Shown piece after piece: positions 26,171-36,517 of a stretch of 45,730 bases of DNA (position 1 is its first letter; each line of letters opens with the position of its first letter). The notes below the pieces were generated by a model. The model did not search any database and was not told the DNA's origin. It saw nothing but the letters and a program-made list of their open reading frames with translations. The DNA lies in assembly GCF_927904885.1 (NCBI RefSeq), contig NZ_CAKMNW010000009.1, forward strand, positions 1-45,730. The letters run 5' to 3'. Position numbers and translations under genes: made by a program. Source of the stretch: Candidatus Nitrotoga sp. M5. Its GTDB lineage: Bacteria; Pseudomonadota; Gammaproteobacteria; Burkholderiales; Gallionellaceae.

Positions 26171-27718
26171 TGCAGGCGGCTTCCCGGAAATATCATAAAC
26201 CACGCGGTTAATGCCGCGTACTTCGTTGATAATACGGTTAGAAATTTTGGCCAGCAAGGCATGCGGCAATTCTGCCCAATGTGCGGTCATGAAGTCCTGT
26301 GTTTGCACCGCACGTAGCGCCACCACCCACTCATAAGTACGCCCATCGCCCATCACGCCTACCGACTTAACTGGCAGGAAGACAGCAAATGCCTGTGCGG
26401 TTTTCTCATACCAGCCGGACGTATGTAGCTCTTCAATGAAGATTGCATCAGCACGACGCAACAAGTCTGCGTACTCTCGTTTGACTTCCCCAAGGATGCG
26501 CACTCCCAGCCCTGGTCCGGGGAATGGGTGGCGGTACACCATGTCGCGCGGCAAGCCGAGCGCCACGCCGAGTTCGCGCACTTCATCCTTGAATAATTCT
26601 CGCAATGGTTCCAGCAACTTAAGGTGCATGGTGTCGGGCAAACCGCCAACATTGTGGTGTGATTTGATGGCTTGTGCCTTTTTGGTTTTGGCGCCAGCAG
26701 ATTCGATCACGTCAGGGTAAATGGTGCCTTGCGCCAGCCATTTAGCCTGCGGCAATTTGGCAGCTTCGCGCTGGAATACTTCGACAAATTCGCGCCCGAT
26801 AATTTTGCGTTTTTGTTCTGGATCAGACACACCTGTCAAATGCTTTAAGAATTCCGTGCTAGCATCAACGTGGATAACTTTTACGCCTAAGTTTTGGGCA
26901 AAAGTTTCCATAACTTGTTTGGCTTCATTCAAGCGCAACAGGCCATTGTCAACGAATACGCAAGTGAGTTGTGTACCGATGGCACGGTGCAGCAATGCTG
27001 CGGCCACTGAAGAATCCACACCACCAGAAAGGCCGAGGATGACTTCTTCCTGGCCGACTTGGTCGCGAATTTTTTCTATTGCCTCAGCAATGTAATCGGG
27101 CATGTTCCAGTCTTGCCCGCAGCCGCAAATGTCGTGAACGAAGCGGCTGATAATCGCCTTACCTTGCGGAGTGTGGGTCACTTCTGGATGAAATTGTACA
27201 GCGTAAAAACGGCGTGCTTCGTCGACCATGCCGGCAATTTGCGTGATTGCATTGGAAGCAATCACCGTGAAGCCCGGTGGCAACTGGGTGACCTTGTCGC
27301 CGTGGCTCATCCATACGTCCAGCAAGCCGTGGCCTGCCTCGTTGTTGCGATCTTGAATGTCGCGAAACAATTTTGAATGGCCGCGTGCACGGATTTCTGC
27401 ATAGCCAAATTCGCGCACCAGGCCGATTTCCACCTCTCCACCCAGTTGCTCGGCCATGGTTTGCATGCCGTAGCAAATACCCAGCACCGGCACGCCTAGT
27501 TCAAATACTACTTGCGGCGCACGCGAGGCATCACCATCCGTCACAGAATTTGGACCACCCGAAAGAATGATGCCGGCCGGCTTGAAATTGCGAATAAATT
27601 CATCATCTACGTCGAATGGATGCAGCTCGCAATAAACTTGAGATTCGCGCACGCAACGTGCTATGAGTTGCGTGTATTGCGAACCAAAGTCGAGGATCAG
27701 AATTTTTTGGTGGGACAT
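26153..27718 (-). CDS. guaA: GMP synthase (glutamine-hydrolysing)
   Basis: Converts XMP to GMP using glutamine and ATP. The 521 residues comprise a class I glutamine amidotransferase domain (1-200) with nucleophile C82 (GICYGMQ), H177 and E179 (FHPEV), then the ATP pyrophosphatase domain with the PP-loop SGGVDSS (231-237), and the C-terminal dimerisation part ending in PPATIEWE. It lies 146 bases from guaB on the same strand, the usual guanine-nucleotide pair. Its 3' end is a known integration site, and a copy of this end lies 1.4 kb away. Confidence 0.98.
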   Translation of the reverse strand: MSHQKILILDFGSQYTQLIARCVRESQVYCELHPFDVDDEFIRNFKPAGIILSGGPNSVTDGDASRAPQVVFELGVPVLGICYGMQTMAEQLGGEVEIGLVREFGYAEIRARGHSKLFRDIQDRNNEAGHGLLDVWMSHGDKVTQLPPGFTVIASNAITQIAGMVDEARRFYAVQFHPEVTHTPQGKAIISRFVHDICGCGQDWNMPDYIAEAIEKIRDQVGQEEVILGLSGGVDSSVAAALLHRAIGTQLTCVFVDNGLLRLNEAKQVMETFAQNLGVKVIHVDASTEFLKHLTGVSDPEQKRKIIGREFVEVFQREAAKLPQAKWLAQGTIYPDVIESAGAKTKKAQAIKSHHNVGGLPDTMHLKLLEPLRELFKDEVRELGVALGLPRDMVYRHPFPGPGLGVRILGEVKREYADLLRRADAIFIEELHTSGWYEKTAQAFAVFLPVKSVGVMGDGRTYEWVVALRAVQTQDFMTAHWAELPHALLAKISNRIINEVRGINRVVYDISGKPPATIEWE

Positions 27719-27864
27719 AAAGTTATCAGAATATAAATTATTAATTAATAGTTTGGTGCAGCGACTATTGCCAGCTTACAGGCAGTTCGATTGGCATTTA
27801 CCAAGTGTTCAGCTTAAGATGTTTAACCCATTTTTTTCCAGCTAATGAAAATGGCAAACAACAA

Positions 27865-29325
27865 CTAATCAATATGGTAATTCGGTGCTTCCTTGGTGAT
27901 CTGCACGTCGTGAACATGCGATTCACGGATACCAGCAGCAGTTATTTGCACAAACTCAGCTTTGGCGTGCATTGTGGCGATATCCGGACAGCCAAGATAG
28001 CCCATGCTGGCACGCAAACCACCCATCAGTTGGTGGATAACTGCCAGCCCGCTACCCTTGTAAGGCACGCGTCCTTCCACTCCCTCAGGTACTAATTTGT
28101 CTTGATTGGATTCGTTGTCCTGAAAATAACGATCACTGGAACCCTTGTGCATCGCACCTATACTGCCCATGCCGCGATAAGATTTATAGGAACGCCCTTG
28201 GTATAACTCCACCTCACCTGGCGCTTCTTCTGTACCAGCAAGCAGACCTCCCAACATCACGACGTGCGCACCTGCTGCAATCGCTTTTGCGATATCGCCG
28301 GAATAACGCACCCCACCGTCTGCAATTAATGGTATGTCGAAACCTTGCAATGCTTCCGCCACATTCTGGATAGCCGATATCTGCGGCATACCTACACCCG
28401 CGACCATGCGCGTAGTGCAAATTGAGCCGGGGCCGATACCTACTTTAACGCCATCCGCACCATGATCCATAAGAGCCTTGGCGGCGGCGGCAGTAGCAAT
28501 GTTTCCGCCAATCACATCCACGTTCGGAAAGTTCTTTTTTACCCATTTAACGCGGTCCAGCACGCCCTGCGCATGGCCGTGAGCGGTATCGACTATGAGC
28601 ACATCCACTCCGGCTTCTATCAATAGGGTAGCGCGTTCGTCCGTACCTTCGCCTACACCAATCGCGGCGCCAACGCGCAAACGCCCGAGCTCATCTTTAC
28701 ACGCCAACGGATGTTCGCTGGACTTGAAAATATCTTTTACGGTAAATAGACCGCACAGCTCAAATGCATCATTTACTACGAGTACACGTTCAATACGATG
28801 CTGATGCATCAAAGCGCGCGCTTCTTCACGGCTGGCGTTTTCCTTGACCGTGATCAATTGTTCTCGCGGCGTCATAATGTTTTGGATGGGTTGATCAAGG
28901 TTGCTCTCGAAACGCAAATCGCGGTTCGTCACAATACCAATCACTTGCTTACCTTGCACCACTGGCAATCCGGAAATACTGTGCTGACGAATGAGGTTCA
29001 GCACATCAAGTACAGTCATCCCGGATGTAACAGTGATGGGATCCTTCACCATGCCGCTTTCGAAACGCTTAACCTTGGATACTTCAGCAGCCTGCATCTT
29101 GGCGGTCATGTTTTTATGAACGATACCAATACCGCCTTCTTGTGCTAAGGCTATTGCCAGACGCGCCTCGGTGACGGTATCCATTGCAGCGGATAACAAA
29201 GGAATATTTAAGGTGATGTTACGGGTAAGCTGAGTACGTAAACTGACATCACGCGGCAACACATTGGAGTGCGCCGGAATCAGTAAGACGTCGTCAAAAG
29301 TTAGCCCTTTTTGGGTGATACGCAT
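27865..29325 (-). CDS. guaB: Inosine-5'-monophosphate dehydrogenase
   Basis: NAD-dependent oxidation of IMP to XMP, the committed step to GMP. The 486-residue chain has the catalytic (beta/alpha)8 barrel interrupted by two CBS domains (about 92-205), the active-site loop GPGSICTTR with C303, and the flap with RGMGSIGAM. guaA follows after 146 bases, so the two enzymes of the branch are adjacent. Confidence 0.98.
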   Translation of the reverse strand: MRITQKGLTFDDVLLIPAHSNVLPRDVSLRTQLTRNITLNIPLLSAAMDTVTEARLAIALAQEGGIGIVHKNMTAKMQAAEVSKVKRFESGMVKDPITVTSGMTVLDVLNLIRQHSISGLPVVQGKQVIGIVTNRDLRFESNLDQPIQNIMTPREQLITVKENASREEARALMHQHRIERVLVVNDAFELCGLFTVKDIFKSSEHPLACKDELGRLRVGAAIGVGEGTDERATLLIEAGVDVLIVDTAHGHAQGVLDRVKWVKKNFPNVDVIGGNIATAAAAKALMDHGADGVKVGIGPGSICTTRMVAGVGMPQISAIQNVAEALQGFDIPLIADGGVRYSGDIAKAIAAGAHVVMLGGLLAGTEEAPGEVELYQGRSYKSYRGMGSIGAMHKGSSDRYFQDNESNQDKLVPEGVEGRVPYKGSGLAVIHQLMGGLRASMGYLGCPDIATMHAKAEFVQITAAGIRESHVHDVQITKEAPNYHID

Positions 29326-29366
29326 AATAGATCAACCTCAACAAATAATTACCGGTGGATTTGCAT

Positions 29367-29396
29367 TTTATAGGTTTTTGCCAATGCCAACCTCAA
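29367..29396 (-). promoter_or_regulatory. Candidate sigma-70 promoter of guaB
   Basis: On the minus strand TTGAGG (29396-29391) and TATAAA (29372-29367) are 18 bases apart, giving a leader of about 35 bases before the guaB ATG. A plausible but unproven promoter. Confidence 0.45.
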
Positions 29397-29924
29397 TTTG
29401 TGCAAATGAATAATTGCCGATATCTCAAAATCTTGTATATGGATGTCCCGCTTGGTACCGGGCGTTGATTATTCTGCAGAATAATATTAAAAGCCTTCCA
29501 CAGGGTACTCAGTAGAATCAGTGGTAACTCGAAATGAAAATATCTTTAAACAGGGTAAGCGACACTGGTAAATTAATGCAACCGTAAAACTGAGGTGCAG
29601 AACGAACGAGGTCAAGACACTTCGCAAGGATTTAAACAAACGTAAGAAAGGAGATTAAGGGCGGTTTGTTTTAGAGGTGGTTAATTTACTGATTCGTTGA
29701 AAATTTTTTATGTCCACCATCGAGCACCGCTCCCGCATTTATAAACAGCAAATTCTCTTGTAAATTACAACCACGGCTTATATCTTCTCGATACAAGCCG
29801 CAGCATTAAACAGTTGTATAAGCAGCTTTTTAAATTTAGTCAAATTCGAGATACGCTGGTTATACTCTATAACCAATATAGCTTGGTATTTCTTGGTCCA
29901 AATGATGAGGTAGTAGACCCCTCA
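29397..29924. other. Gene-free stretch between guaB and the DUF1566 pair
   Basis: About 530 bases without a supportable gene. A weak hairpin with arms CGGCTT and AAGCCG lies near 29773-29802, in the position of a terminator for the minus-strand DUF1566 gene, but without a U-run. Confidence 0.4.
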
Positions 29925-30386
29925 TCAACTAGAACGTACCAATCTTACGTGACTACGAATTTCACTGTATTCGCTAAACGTTTTGCCAATGTAGAAACTG
30001 ACAAACCAAGATAAAGAACCATCGGGCGAAGCTGTAAAAAAAGGTGCTCCTGGCGTTCCAGGAAAAATGTCTGTGTCAATAGATGGATCTCTACGGCTCA
30101 TATCTACGATGCTCGCCAGTTCTTCTACTTTAGGTAAGCGCCAAGCTTTGTCCGTGGCCTTTGCTTCGGCTTTAGCCAAAGCTAACGAATCTGCCAAATT
30201 ATAAGTACCGGGAATCCCAATGCAGCCATCGGTACATGCTGTCATACCTTCAGGACAACGGCGCCAGATCAGGCCAGTTTTATTGTCCGTAACTTCAGTA
30301 CCATCCTCAGAAATGATAAATCGTGCGGGCGGTTGCTCATTTGGGTTGTCTGCCTGCGTCTGGGAGTTATCAGTTTCATTTTGCAT
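29925..30386 (-). CDS. DUF1566 (Lcl C-terminal-like) protein, copy 1
   Basis: A 153-residue protein with a polar Gln/Asn/Pro-rich N terminus (1-22) and a DUF1566 domain. Landmarks are VTDNKTGLIWRRCPEGM, a cysteine-rich segment (CTDGC), WRLPKVEELASIVD and a C-terminal SHVRLVRSS. DUF1566 has a C-type-lectin-like fold and often serves in surface or binding proteins; the ligand is unknown. No signal peptide is visible. It is a paralogue of the next gene (30594-31079), and the two differ most in the last 40 residues, where binding surfaces of this fold usually lie. Confidence 0.85.
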   Translation of the reverse strand: MQNETDNSQTQADNPNEQPPARFIISEDGTEVTDNKTGLIWRRCPEGMTACTDGCIGIPGTYNLADSLALAKAEAKATDKAWRLPKVEELASIVDMSRRDPSIDTDIFPGTPGAPFFTASPDGSLSWFVSFYIGKTFSEYSEIRSHVRLVRSS

Positions 30387-30593
30387 ATTTGATTTTCTTT
30401 CTATCAGTTAATTATCAGTTAACAGGAATAACCCTGTGTTTCGCAAAAAATATTAATAATTACTGTAACGAATTAACTACACTGCGTTCAGTAGAGAACG
30501 CGTATTTGTAAGACAATTATAATATCTTGTCAATGTTAGCATCCTACTCCAGAGCCGCTTCGTTTCGCACCTCCCTCCCGGTCAGTCAATTCA

Positions 30594-31079
30594 TCACTGA
30601 CCTGAGCGCACTAAGCGAACCTGGAATTTACCGCCGCAGACATAAGTATTCAAAAATCCACCATAAAACATGACATACCAAGCTTTTAACGGATTATTCT
30701 CTACGGGCGTAGCCGACCAGAAAGGAGCTGCAGGTGTCCCTGGAAAGGCATGCGTATCAATCGCTGGATTTCCGAGGCTGGCATCAACAATGCTTGAAAG
30801 TTCTTTTGCATTGGGAAGTCGCCAGGACTTGCCACTAGCCAATGCAACTTCATTGGCTAAGGCGAGCGACTGATCCCAACTATATGCGGCTGCAACCCCA
30901 CTGCATCCATTACTGCTGGCTGTCATTCCTTCTGGACAACGCCTCCAGATCAGTCCGGTTTTGCTGTCAGTCACCTCGCTTCCATCCGCCGAAATAGCAT
31001 ACCTTGTTTGAATTTGTGCATCTGAGTTGTTTGGCACAGCTGATGTATCTGCCAACGGCTGGGGAGTATCGGTTGTCAT
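30594..31079 (-). CDS. DUF1566 (Lcl C-terminal-like) protein, copy 2
   Basis: A 161-residue paralogue of the preceding entry, with VTDSKTGLIWRRCPEGM, SSNGC, WRLPNAKELSSIVD and a terminal FQVRLVRSGQ. I start it at ATG 31079, where AAGGAG lies about 11 bases upstream; the frame continues to 31115 without such a site. The 207 bases between the two paralogues hold no gene. The pair looks like a local duplication followed by divergence. Confidence 0.85.
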   Translation of the reverse strand: MTTDTPQPLADTSAVPNNSDAQIQTRYAISADGSEVTDSKTGLIWRRCPEGMTASSNGCSGVAAAYSWDQSLALANEVALASGKSWRLPNAKELSSIVDASLGNPAIDTHAFPGTPAAPFWSATPVENNPLKAWYVMFYGGFLNTYVCGGKFQVRLVRSGQ

Positions 31080-31461
31080 GATAACGTTCTCCTTCGGGTT
31101 AATTAAATTATGCACGTTGTACTTATACTGCCCAGAAAAAAATCATAGAAATCCAAGATTTTATTCCATTAGTGTTCCTGTGCATAAAACAGACAATTTA
31201 ACTGCAATATTTTTATATAATGAACTTTGTGATGAAGCACAATTGTCAAAACAGCAACATCTTGCACATATCAAATTGTGCGCCGATACAACTTTTAGTT
31301 TTTTCTCCGATTAATTTTTTTAACTTAATCGGCGTAGCCGACATTTCATATGGCGTAAGACTGCCTCTTTTTTTAATCTAGTGTTACCAAGCATATATAC
31401 GGGGTACAAATGATAAAGTCCGACTTTGACAGTATGCATAATACAGGACGCTACTAGGCTT
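31080..31461. other. Divergent intergenic stretch
   Basis: About 380 bases between the minus-strand DUF1566 gene and the plus-strand VOC gene. It holds a short inverted repeat CGATTAA/TTAATCG (31308-31314, 31325-31331) followed by TCGGC/GCCGA. No gene is supported. Confidence 0.4.
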
Positions 31462-31845
31462 ATGCACATCACCCACTTACTTCATGCCACCTTTCTTGTG
31501 GCAGACCTGAATAAAGCACGCATTTTTTACGAAAAAGTTTTAGGGTTGATACCTGACGGCAAACGCCCAGAAATGAGTTTTTCCGGCGTGTGGTATAACG
31601 TTGGTATACATCAGCAAATTCATCTCATGCAACTCCCTAATCCGGAAGCTAGTCTACAGCGCCCAGCGTATGGAGGACGCGACCGCCATATAGCCCTATC
31701 GGTAAATAATCTGAATGCGTTGATGCAAAAATTGGATTCAGCCTCGATAGGCTACACGATAAGTAAGTCCGGCCGCCCCGCCTTATTCTGCCGCGACCCG
31801 GATGATAATGCGCTGGAATTTATTGAGTGCAAATCTTCCCTTTAA
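31462..31845 (+). CDS. VOC superfamily (glyoxalase-like) protein
   Basis: A 127-residue single-module protein of the vicinal oxygen chelate superfamily, with the paired beta-alpha-beta-beta-beta repeats starting HATFLVADLNKARIFYEKVLGL and RHIALSVNNLNALMQKLDSA. The C-terminal FCRDPDDNALEFIEC is typical and its Glu is a usual metal ligand. The reaction (glyoxalase, dioxygenase or resistance-type) cannot be told. I chose ATG 31462 because the longer frame needs a TTG and adds 12 residues without family similarity. Confidence 0.88.
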   Translation: MHITHLLHATFLVADLNKARIFYEKVLGLIPDGKRPEMSFSGVWYNVGIHQQIHLMQLPNPEASLQRPAYGGRDRHIALSVNNLNALMQKLDSASIGYTISKSGRPALFCRDPDDNALEFIECKSSL

Positions 31846-31924
31846 TATCCAGGTAGAAAAATTGCCCTGTTTTAAAGGTTATTTACTTTTTTGTAAAGTA
31901 TGTACCTGGTAACATATTGATTAT

Positions 31925-32785
31925 ATGAAAACTCCAAAAAGAATTGAGCCGCTCATCCTGGATGGCATAGTTGACAAAGTTGACCGTCAGCTCATGAGCG
32001 GCAAAGAAGCCAATGTATATATTGTCATCTGTGGAGAACATATCCGCTGTGCAAAAGTTTATAAGGAAACTAATAAGCGCAGCTTCCATCAGGCCGTTCA
32101 CTACACAGAAGGCCGTAAGGTGAAAAATAGCCGTATGGCCCGTGCCATGGAAAAAGGCACCCGCTATGGACGAAAAGAACAGGAAGCTGCCTGGCAAAAT
32201 GCCGAGGTGGACGCTTTGTATAAACTTGCTGCTGCAGGGGTGCGTGTGCCGCATCCCTATGGGTTTTACGAGGGTGTTTTGCTGATGGAGCTGGTGTCTG
32301 ACGAAAATGACGAGCCCGCTCCGCGACTCAATGACCTAATCCTTACTGATGAGCTTGCGCGGAAATATCACCTGATTTTGATCAGACAGGTCGTGCGCAT
32401 GCTGTGTGCTGGCATTGTCCACGGCGACCTGTCCGAGTACAACGTCCTCGTTGATAGCAACGGGCCGGTAATCATCGACTTGCCTCAAGCAATTGATGCT
32501 GCGGCAAACAACAATGCCTGCAAAATGCTGGAGCGAGACGTCGATAATCTGGCAATCTATTTTGGCCAATTCGCCCCCGAGCTTCGATCTACAGACTATG
32601 GCAAAGAAATATGGTCGCTCTATGAGAAGGGTGAACTACATCCTGAAATTAATCTGACGGGCAAATTCAAACGGTGCGAAAAACAGGCTGACGTCGGCGC
32701 TGTAATACGGGAAATTGATGCCGCTCGTGATGCGGACACGGCACGGCGACTCTTGCGTCAAGCAGCTAAAGCAGATGGCAGATGA
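31925..32785 (+). CDS. RIO1-family serine protein kinase
   Basis: An atypical protein kinase of 286 residues related to the RIO family (the PA4780-type found in proteobacteria). Visible parts are the P-loop SGKEANVY (25-32), the ATP-binding K44 in CAKVYK, the catalytic HGDLSEYNVLV (166-176) and the metal-binding IIDLPQA (183-189). Bacterial RIO substrates are largely unknown. It lies 79 bases after the VOC gene and 74 before htpG on the same strand. Confidence 0.93.
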   Translation: MKTPKRIEPLILDGIVDKVDRQLMSGKEANVYIVICGEHIRCAKVYKETNKRSFHQAVHYTEGRKVKNSRMARAMEKGTRYGRKEQEAAWQNAEVDALYKLAAAGVRVPHPYGFYEGVLLMELVSDENDEPAPRLNDLILTDELARKYHLILIRQVVRMLCAGIVHGDLSEYNVLVDSNGPVIIDLPQAIDAAANNNACKMLERDVDNLAIYFGQFAPELRSTDYGKEIWSLYEKGELHPEINLTGKFKRCEKQADVGAVIREIDAARDADTARRLLRQAAKADGR

Positions 32786-32859
32786 AATATTCCTCTTGAA
32801 AATCGTGAGACCACCCCAACCTATGCGTGCGTCCTGTCTAAAAAATAACGGAGAGAGTA

Positions 32860-34761
32860 ATGACCGATAATGTAACCAGCAATCGTGAAACCATGGGCTT
32901 CCAGGCCGAGGTAAAACAGCTACTTCAATTAATGATTCATTCGCTATATTCGAATCGCGAAATTTTCCTGCGTGAACTGATATCCAATGCGTCCGATGCT
33001 TGCGATAAATTGCGCTACGAGGCGCTGCACAACCCAGCATTATTGGAGGATGATTCCGAGCCGGCTATCCATATCAGCTACGACATCGATGCAGAAACGC
33101 TAACCATTAGCGACAACGGCATTGGCATGAACCGCGACGAGGTCATCAATAATCTTGGCACTATTGCCAAATCCGGCACGCGCGAATTCTTTACGCAGCT
33201 TTCTGGAGACCAACAGAAGGATGCAAACCTTATCGGTCAGTTTGGTGTGGGTTTTTATTCGGCTTTTATCGTCGCTGACAAGGTGAGCGTGCTGACGCGC
33301 CGTGCCGGTGAGAAAGTCGATCAAGGTGTAAGCTGGGAATCTGACGGTGGCGGAGAATTTGCCATTGAAATGGTCGAGTTAGCCTCCCATGGTACAACTA
33401 TAACTCTGCACTTGCGTGAAGGGCAGAAAGACCTGCTAAATGGCACAAAATTGCGCAGCATTATTCACAAATATTCTGACCATATCGTTCAGCCTATCTT
33501 GATGAAAAAGGAGGAATGGAAAGACGATGCTCAGCATGTGCTCGATGAAGAAGAGACAGTCAATCAAGCTTTTGCATTGTGGGCACGCCCCAAATCCGAA
33601 ATCGACGATGACGAGTACAAAGGTTTCTACAAACATGTAGGTCATGACTATGAAGATCCGCTGGCTTGGACTCATGCGCGTGTAGAGGGGCGCCAGGAAT
33701 ACACGATGTTGTTATACATACCGGCCAGAGCACCATTTGATCTATGGGAACGTGATGCGAGTCATGGCATTAAATTGTATGTACGCCGCGTCTTTATCAT
33801 GGACGATGCCACCCAGTTAATGCCACATTACATGCGCTTTGTGCGCGGTGTTGTTGACACCAATGATCTCCCGCTAAACGTATCACGCGAGATTCTGCAA
33901 GAATCGAAGGATATCGAAGCAATCCGTTCTGGCTGCACGAAGAAAGTGCTTGGTCTGCTGGAAGATATGGCTGCAAAAGATCCCGATAAATATGCCAAGT
34001 TCTGGGATGTGTTTGGCCGCGTGCTGAAGGAAGGTGTAGGTGTAGACACTGCTAATAAAGACAAGATCGCTGGTTTGCTGCGTCTCGCTTCTACTCACAC
34101 TAACTCTCCAGGAGAAATCGTTTCTCTGGCCGATTACATCAGTCGTATGAAGGAAGGGCAGGACAAAATTTATTACATCACTGCTGACACTTTCAATGCT
34201 GCGAAAAATAGTCCACATTTGGAAATATTTCGCAAAAAAGACATTGAAGTGCTTTTATTGACCGATCACGTCGATGAATGGGTGGTGAGTAATTTATCCG
34301 CATTCGAGGGCAAGCCGTTGGTGTCTGTTGCTAAAGGAGGGCTTGATTTAGGTGAACTCGAAGACGAGGCAGAGAAACAGGAGCAGGAAAAAGATTCCGG
34401 TGCATTTAAAGATCTGACCGACAAAATTAAAGCTAGCCTTAACAAGCGCGTTAAAGAGGTACGTGTGACTCACCGCCTGACCGATTCGCCAGCCTGTCTT
34501 GTGGCGGACGTTCATGACATAAACGCTAATCTGGCTCGCCTACTAAAGGCGTCAGGACAGAAGGCGCCAGTGTCGCAGCCTATCCTCGAAATTAACCCCA
34601 AGCATCCGGTTGTGTTACGCCTGAAAGCTGAAGAGAACCAGTTTGATGATTGGGCCTCTGTATTATTTGACCAAGCTTTGCTGGCCGAGGGTGGTCAGCT
34701 TGACGATCCAGCCAGCTTCGTGAAACGAATTAATCAGTTGATGTTAGAGATGAGTAGCTAA
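32860..34761 (+). CDS. htpG: Chaperone HtpG (Hsp90)
   Basis: The bacterial Hsp90: an ATP-driven dimeric chaperone. The 633 residues have the GHKL ATPase domain ([15 protein letters not shown] 36-50, SDNGIGM 84-90, GQFGVGFYS 127-135), the middle domain with [19 protein letters not shown] and the C-terminal dimerisation domain. The ribosome-binding site GGAGAG precedes the ATG. No heat-shock promoter was convincingly identified. Confidence 0.98.
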   Translation: MTDNVTSNRETMGFQAEVKQLLQLMIHSLYSNREIFLRELISNASDACDKLRYEALHNPALLEDDSEPAIHISYDIDAETLTISDNGIGMNRDEVINNLGTIAKSGTREFFTQLSGDQQKDANLIGQFGVGFYSAFIVADKVSVLTRRAGEKVDQGVSWESDGGGEFAIEMVELASHGTTITLHLREGQKDLLNGTKLRSIIHKYSDHIVQPILMKKEEWKDDAQHVLDEEETVNQAFALWARPKSEIDDDEYKGFYKHVGHDYEDPLAWTHARVEGRQEYTMLLYIPARAPFDLWERDASHGIKLYVRRVFIMDDATQLMPHYMRFVRGVVDTNDLPLNVSREILQESKDIEAIRSGCTKKVLGLLEDMAAKDPDKYAKFWDVFGRVLKEGVGVDTANKDKIAGLLRLASTHTNSPGEIVSLADYISRMKEGQDKIYYITADTFNAAKNSPHLEIFRKKDIEVLLLTDHVDEWVVSNLSAFEGKPLVSVAKGGLDLGELEDEAEKQEQEKDSGAFKDLTDKIKASLNKRVKEVRVTHRLTDSPACLVADVHDINANLARLLKASGQKAPVSQPILEINPKHPVVLRLKAEENQFDDWASVLFDQALLAEGGQLDDPASFVKRINQLMLEMSS

Positions 34762-34810
34762 CGCTGAATTACTGTAGGCAGGGTATGTATGTTTGAGCGT
34801 CATACTCTGC

Positions 34811-35020
34811 TCTAGCAGCCAGTCGGAATTAAAGGAATTTGGCTGTAAATTGAGCTGAGAAGTGATTATTTCGCCGATATTTTAGCAATTGAACAACTAT
34901 TGCCTTGTAAATTCGTCAAGTGGGATAAGCAGACATTTAGCCGCAAAGTGAAAGCTCACAAAATCATCCCTCGCTCAGTTTATTGTTCGCTACGATTCTT
35001 TTTGTCCGGCAGCCTGTTTG
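34811..35020. mobile_element. Degenerate repeat copy B (MITE-like)
   Basis: Second copy of the element at 1291-1465. It starts with CTAGCAGCCAGTCGGAATTAAAG and ends with GCTACGATTCTTTTTGTCC followed by GGCAGCC. The interior is diverged and about 30 bases longer than in copy A. No transposase is present. It lies between htpG and the unknown gene at 35197, in a 435-base gene-free stretch. Confidence 0.45.
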
Positions 35021-35056
35021 GCTGCCCAGCACTAAATATTTTAAATGCTGGGCAGC
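35021..35056 (+). terminator. Hairpin after repeat copy B
   Basis: GCTGCCCAGCA (35021-35031) and TGCTGGGCAGC (35046-35056) pair perfectly across an AT-rich 14-base loop. It could terminate htpG transcription, although it lies 260 bases beyond the stop and no U-run follows. Confidence 0.45.
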
Positions 35057-35085
35057 ATACTTATGCTGATGCACCCAAGGTTATA

Positions 35086-35152
35086 CAAGTAAAATCGGTA
35101 CCATAGTCGCATTAACTTTAAAATAATGCGGCTATGGTACCGATTTTACTTG
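35086..35152. repeat. Large 29-bp-arm inverted repeat
   Basis: Positions 35086-35114 and 35124-35152 are reverse complements at 28 of 29 positions, with a nine-base loop; the single mismatch becomes a G-U or A-C pair. Core bases read GGTACCATAG and CTATGGTACC. It lies 45 bases upstream of the 35197 gene and can form a very stable hairpin or cruciform. Confidence 0.85.
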
Positions 35153-35196
35153 GCACTAATCTTTGCACTTTTGTAATTGAGTAAGAATAAACAAAT

Positions 35197-36465
35197 GTGG
35201 ATAAAAGCATACAGATGCGGACTATATTAATACTCACCATCGGTGCCTGGTTGGCGCTACTATCTGCAATTTATTTAAGTGTTGAGAATCGACCACTCAT
35301 CACTGGAATAGCCGAATTTACTCCAGCTCATATCGAACGCGCCAAACATATACTGTCGCATAATAATCCTCGCAAAATGAAAGGAGGGGCGCTGCGCACC
35401 ATTGCTATTAGTCAAGAAGATCTCGACCTTGTAGTCAATTACCTTGTCAACAGTTACAGCAAAGGAAGCGCCACCAATATAACTTTAAAACAAGGCATTG
35501 CGAACGTACGTGCAACTGTCGAATTACCGCCCAACCCATTCGGCCACTATCTCAATATTGATGCCAAATTACGCGCAACGAAATCACTCCCTCGATTTGA
35601 GTATCTGCACATAGGTAAGTTACCGGTGCCCGCATTTGTAGCAAATTGGCTACTCAAGTTTGGCATTAAGAAGTTGCAAGCCAGCGAGGACTATGGGGCA
35701 GCCGTCGATATCATAAAGAATGTGAGTACAAGCGATAATATGCTGCGTGTTGTTTTCGAATGGAACGAAGCACTGCCAAATCACATCAAAGCTTTGCTGG
35801 TACCGCCCAAGGAGCAAGAGCGACTAAAGGCATATCATGAGCGACTGGTCGAGCTGACCGGAAAACCTGGCTCAAAACGCAATTTGCAATTCAATGAGCT
35901 GTTGCGAGCTTTGTTCGAGTTCGCCACACAACGTTCAAACGGTGGTAACCCGGTAGCGGAGAATCGCGCCGCGATTATTGTTATGGCATTTTATGTAAAC
36001 GGAAAAGGACTTGGTGACATTATTCCGGCTGCCAGACAATGGCCCAAGTCGACTTTGCGCAGTATGACCTTGAACGGACGCAGAGATTTCACTCAGCATT
36101 TCACGATTTCTGCGGTACTTGCCGCTACTGCTGGCAGCCCGCTGTCAGATGTTATCGGCTTGCACAAAGAAATCAAGGATTCTCAAGGTGGTAGCGGTTT
36201 TAGCTTCAATGACCTCGCAGCTGATCGTGCCGGCACTCGTTTCGGCGAACTTGCCACAACAAATGACAGTGGCGCGAAAAAAGTGCAGCGGCAACTTGCG
36301 GCAGGTCTGCGCGACTCCGACGTTATGCCGGACGTAAAAGATTTGCCTGAATATATGCAGGAAATCGAGTTCAAACGCCGCTATGGCGACATTGGTAGCC
36401 CTGCTTATACAAAAATGACCAACGAAATCGAGCGACGCATCGCAGCACTGCCCCTATATCACTAA
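35197..36465 (+). CDS. Membrane-anchored protein of unknown function
   Basis: A 422-residue protein that I do not recognise. One N-terminal hydrophobic segment (about residues 8-27) is a signal anchor or uncleaved signal; the rest looks soluble and probably faces the periplasm. No catalytic motif is clear. The C-terminal 150 residues contain GNPVAENRAAIIVMAFYVNGKG, a Gly/Ser-rich SQGGSGFSFNDLAADRAGTRFGE and the stretch DLPEYMQEIEFKRRYG. The annotated start is GTG 35197; ATG 35215 (MRTILILT) would give a more typical membrane anchor. A HIT gene follows after 52 bases on the same strand. Confidence 0.8.
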   Translation: MDKSIQMRTILILTIGAWLALLSAIYLSVENRPLITGIAEFTPAHIERAKHILSHNNPRKMKGGALRTIAISQEDLDLVVNYLVNSYSKGSATNITLKQGIANVRATVELPPNPFGHYLNIDAKLRATKSLPRFEYLHIGKLPVPAFVANWLLKFGIKKLQASEDYGAAVDIIKNVSTSDNMLRVVFEWNEALPNHIKALLVPPKEQERLKAYHERLVELTGKPGSKRNLQFNELLRALFEFATQRSNGGNPVAENRAAIIVMAFYVNGKGLGDIIPAARQWPKSTLRSMTLNGRRDFTQHFTISAVLAATAGSPLSDVIGLHKEIKDSQGGSGFSFNDLAADRAGTRFGELATTNDSGAKKVQRQLAAGLRDSDVMPDVKDLPEYMQEIEFKRRYGDIGSPAYTKMTNEIERRIAALPLYH

Positions 36466-36517
36466 TTTCATAAAGTCACTTTCATAATAATTTTGTGTAA
36501 CCATTAACTAAACAATA

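Noticed and set aside
29925..31079. DUF1566 pair as targets of a diversity-generating retroelement
   Set aside because: The lectin-like fold fits such targets, but no reverse transcriptase or template repeat was found in the window.
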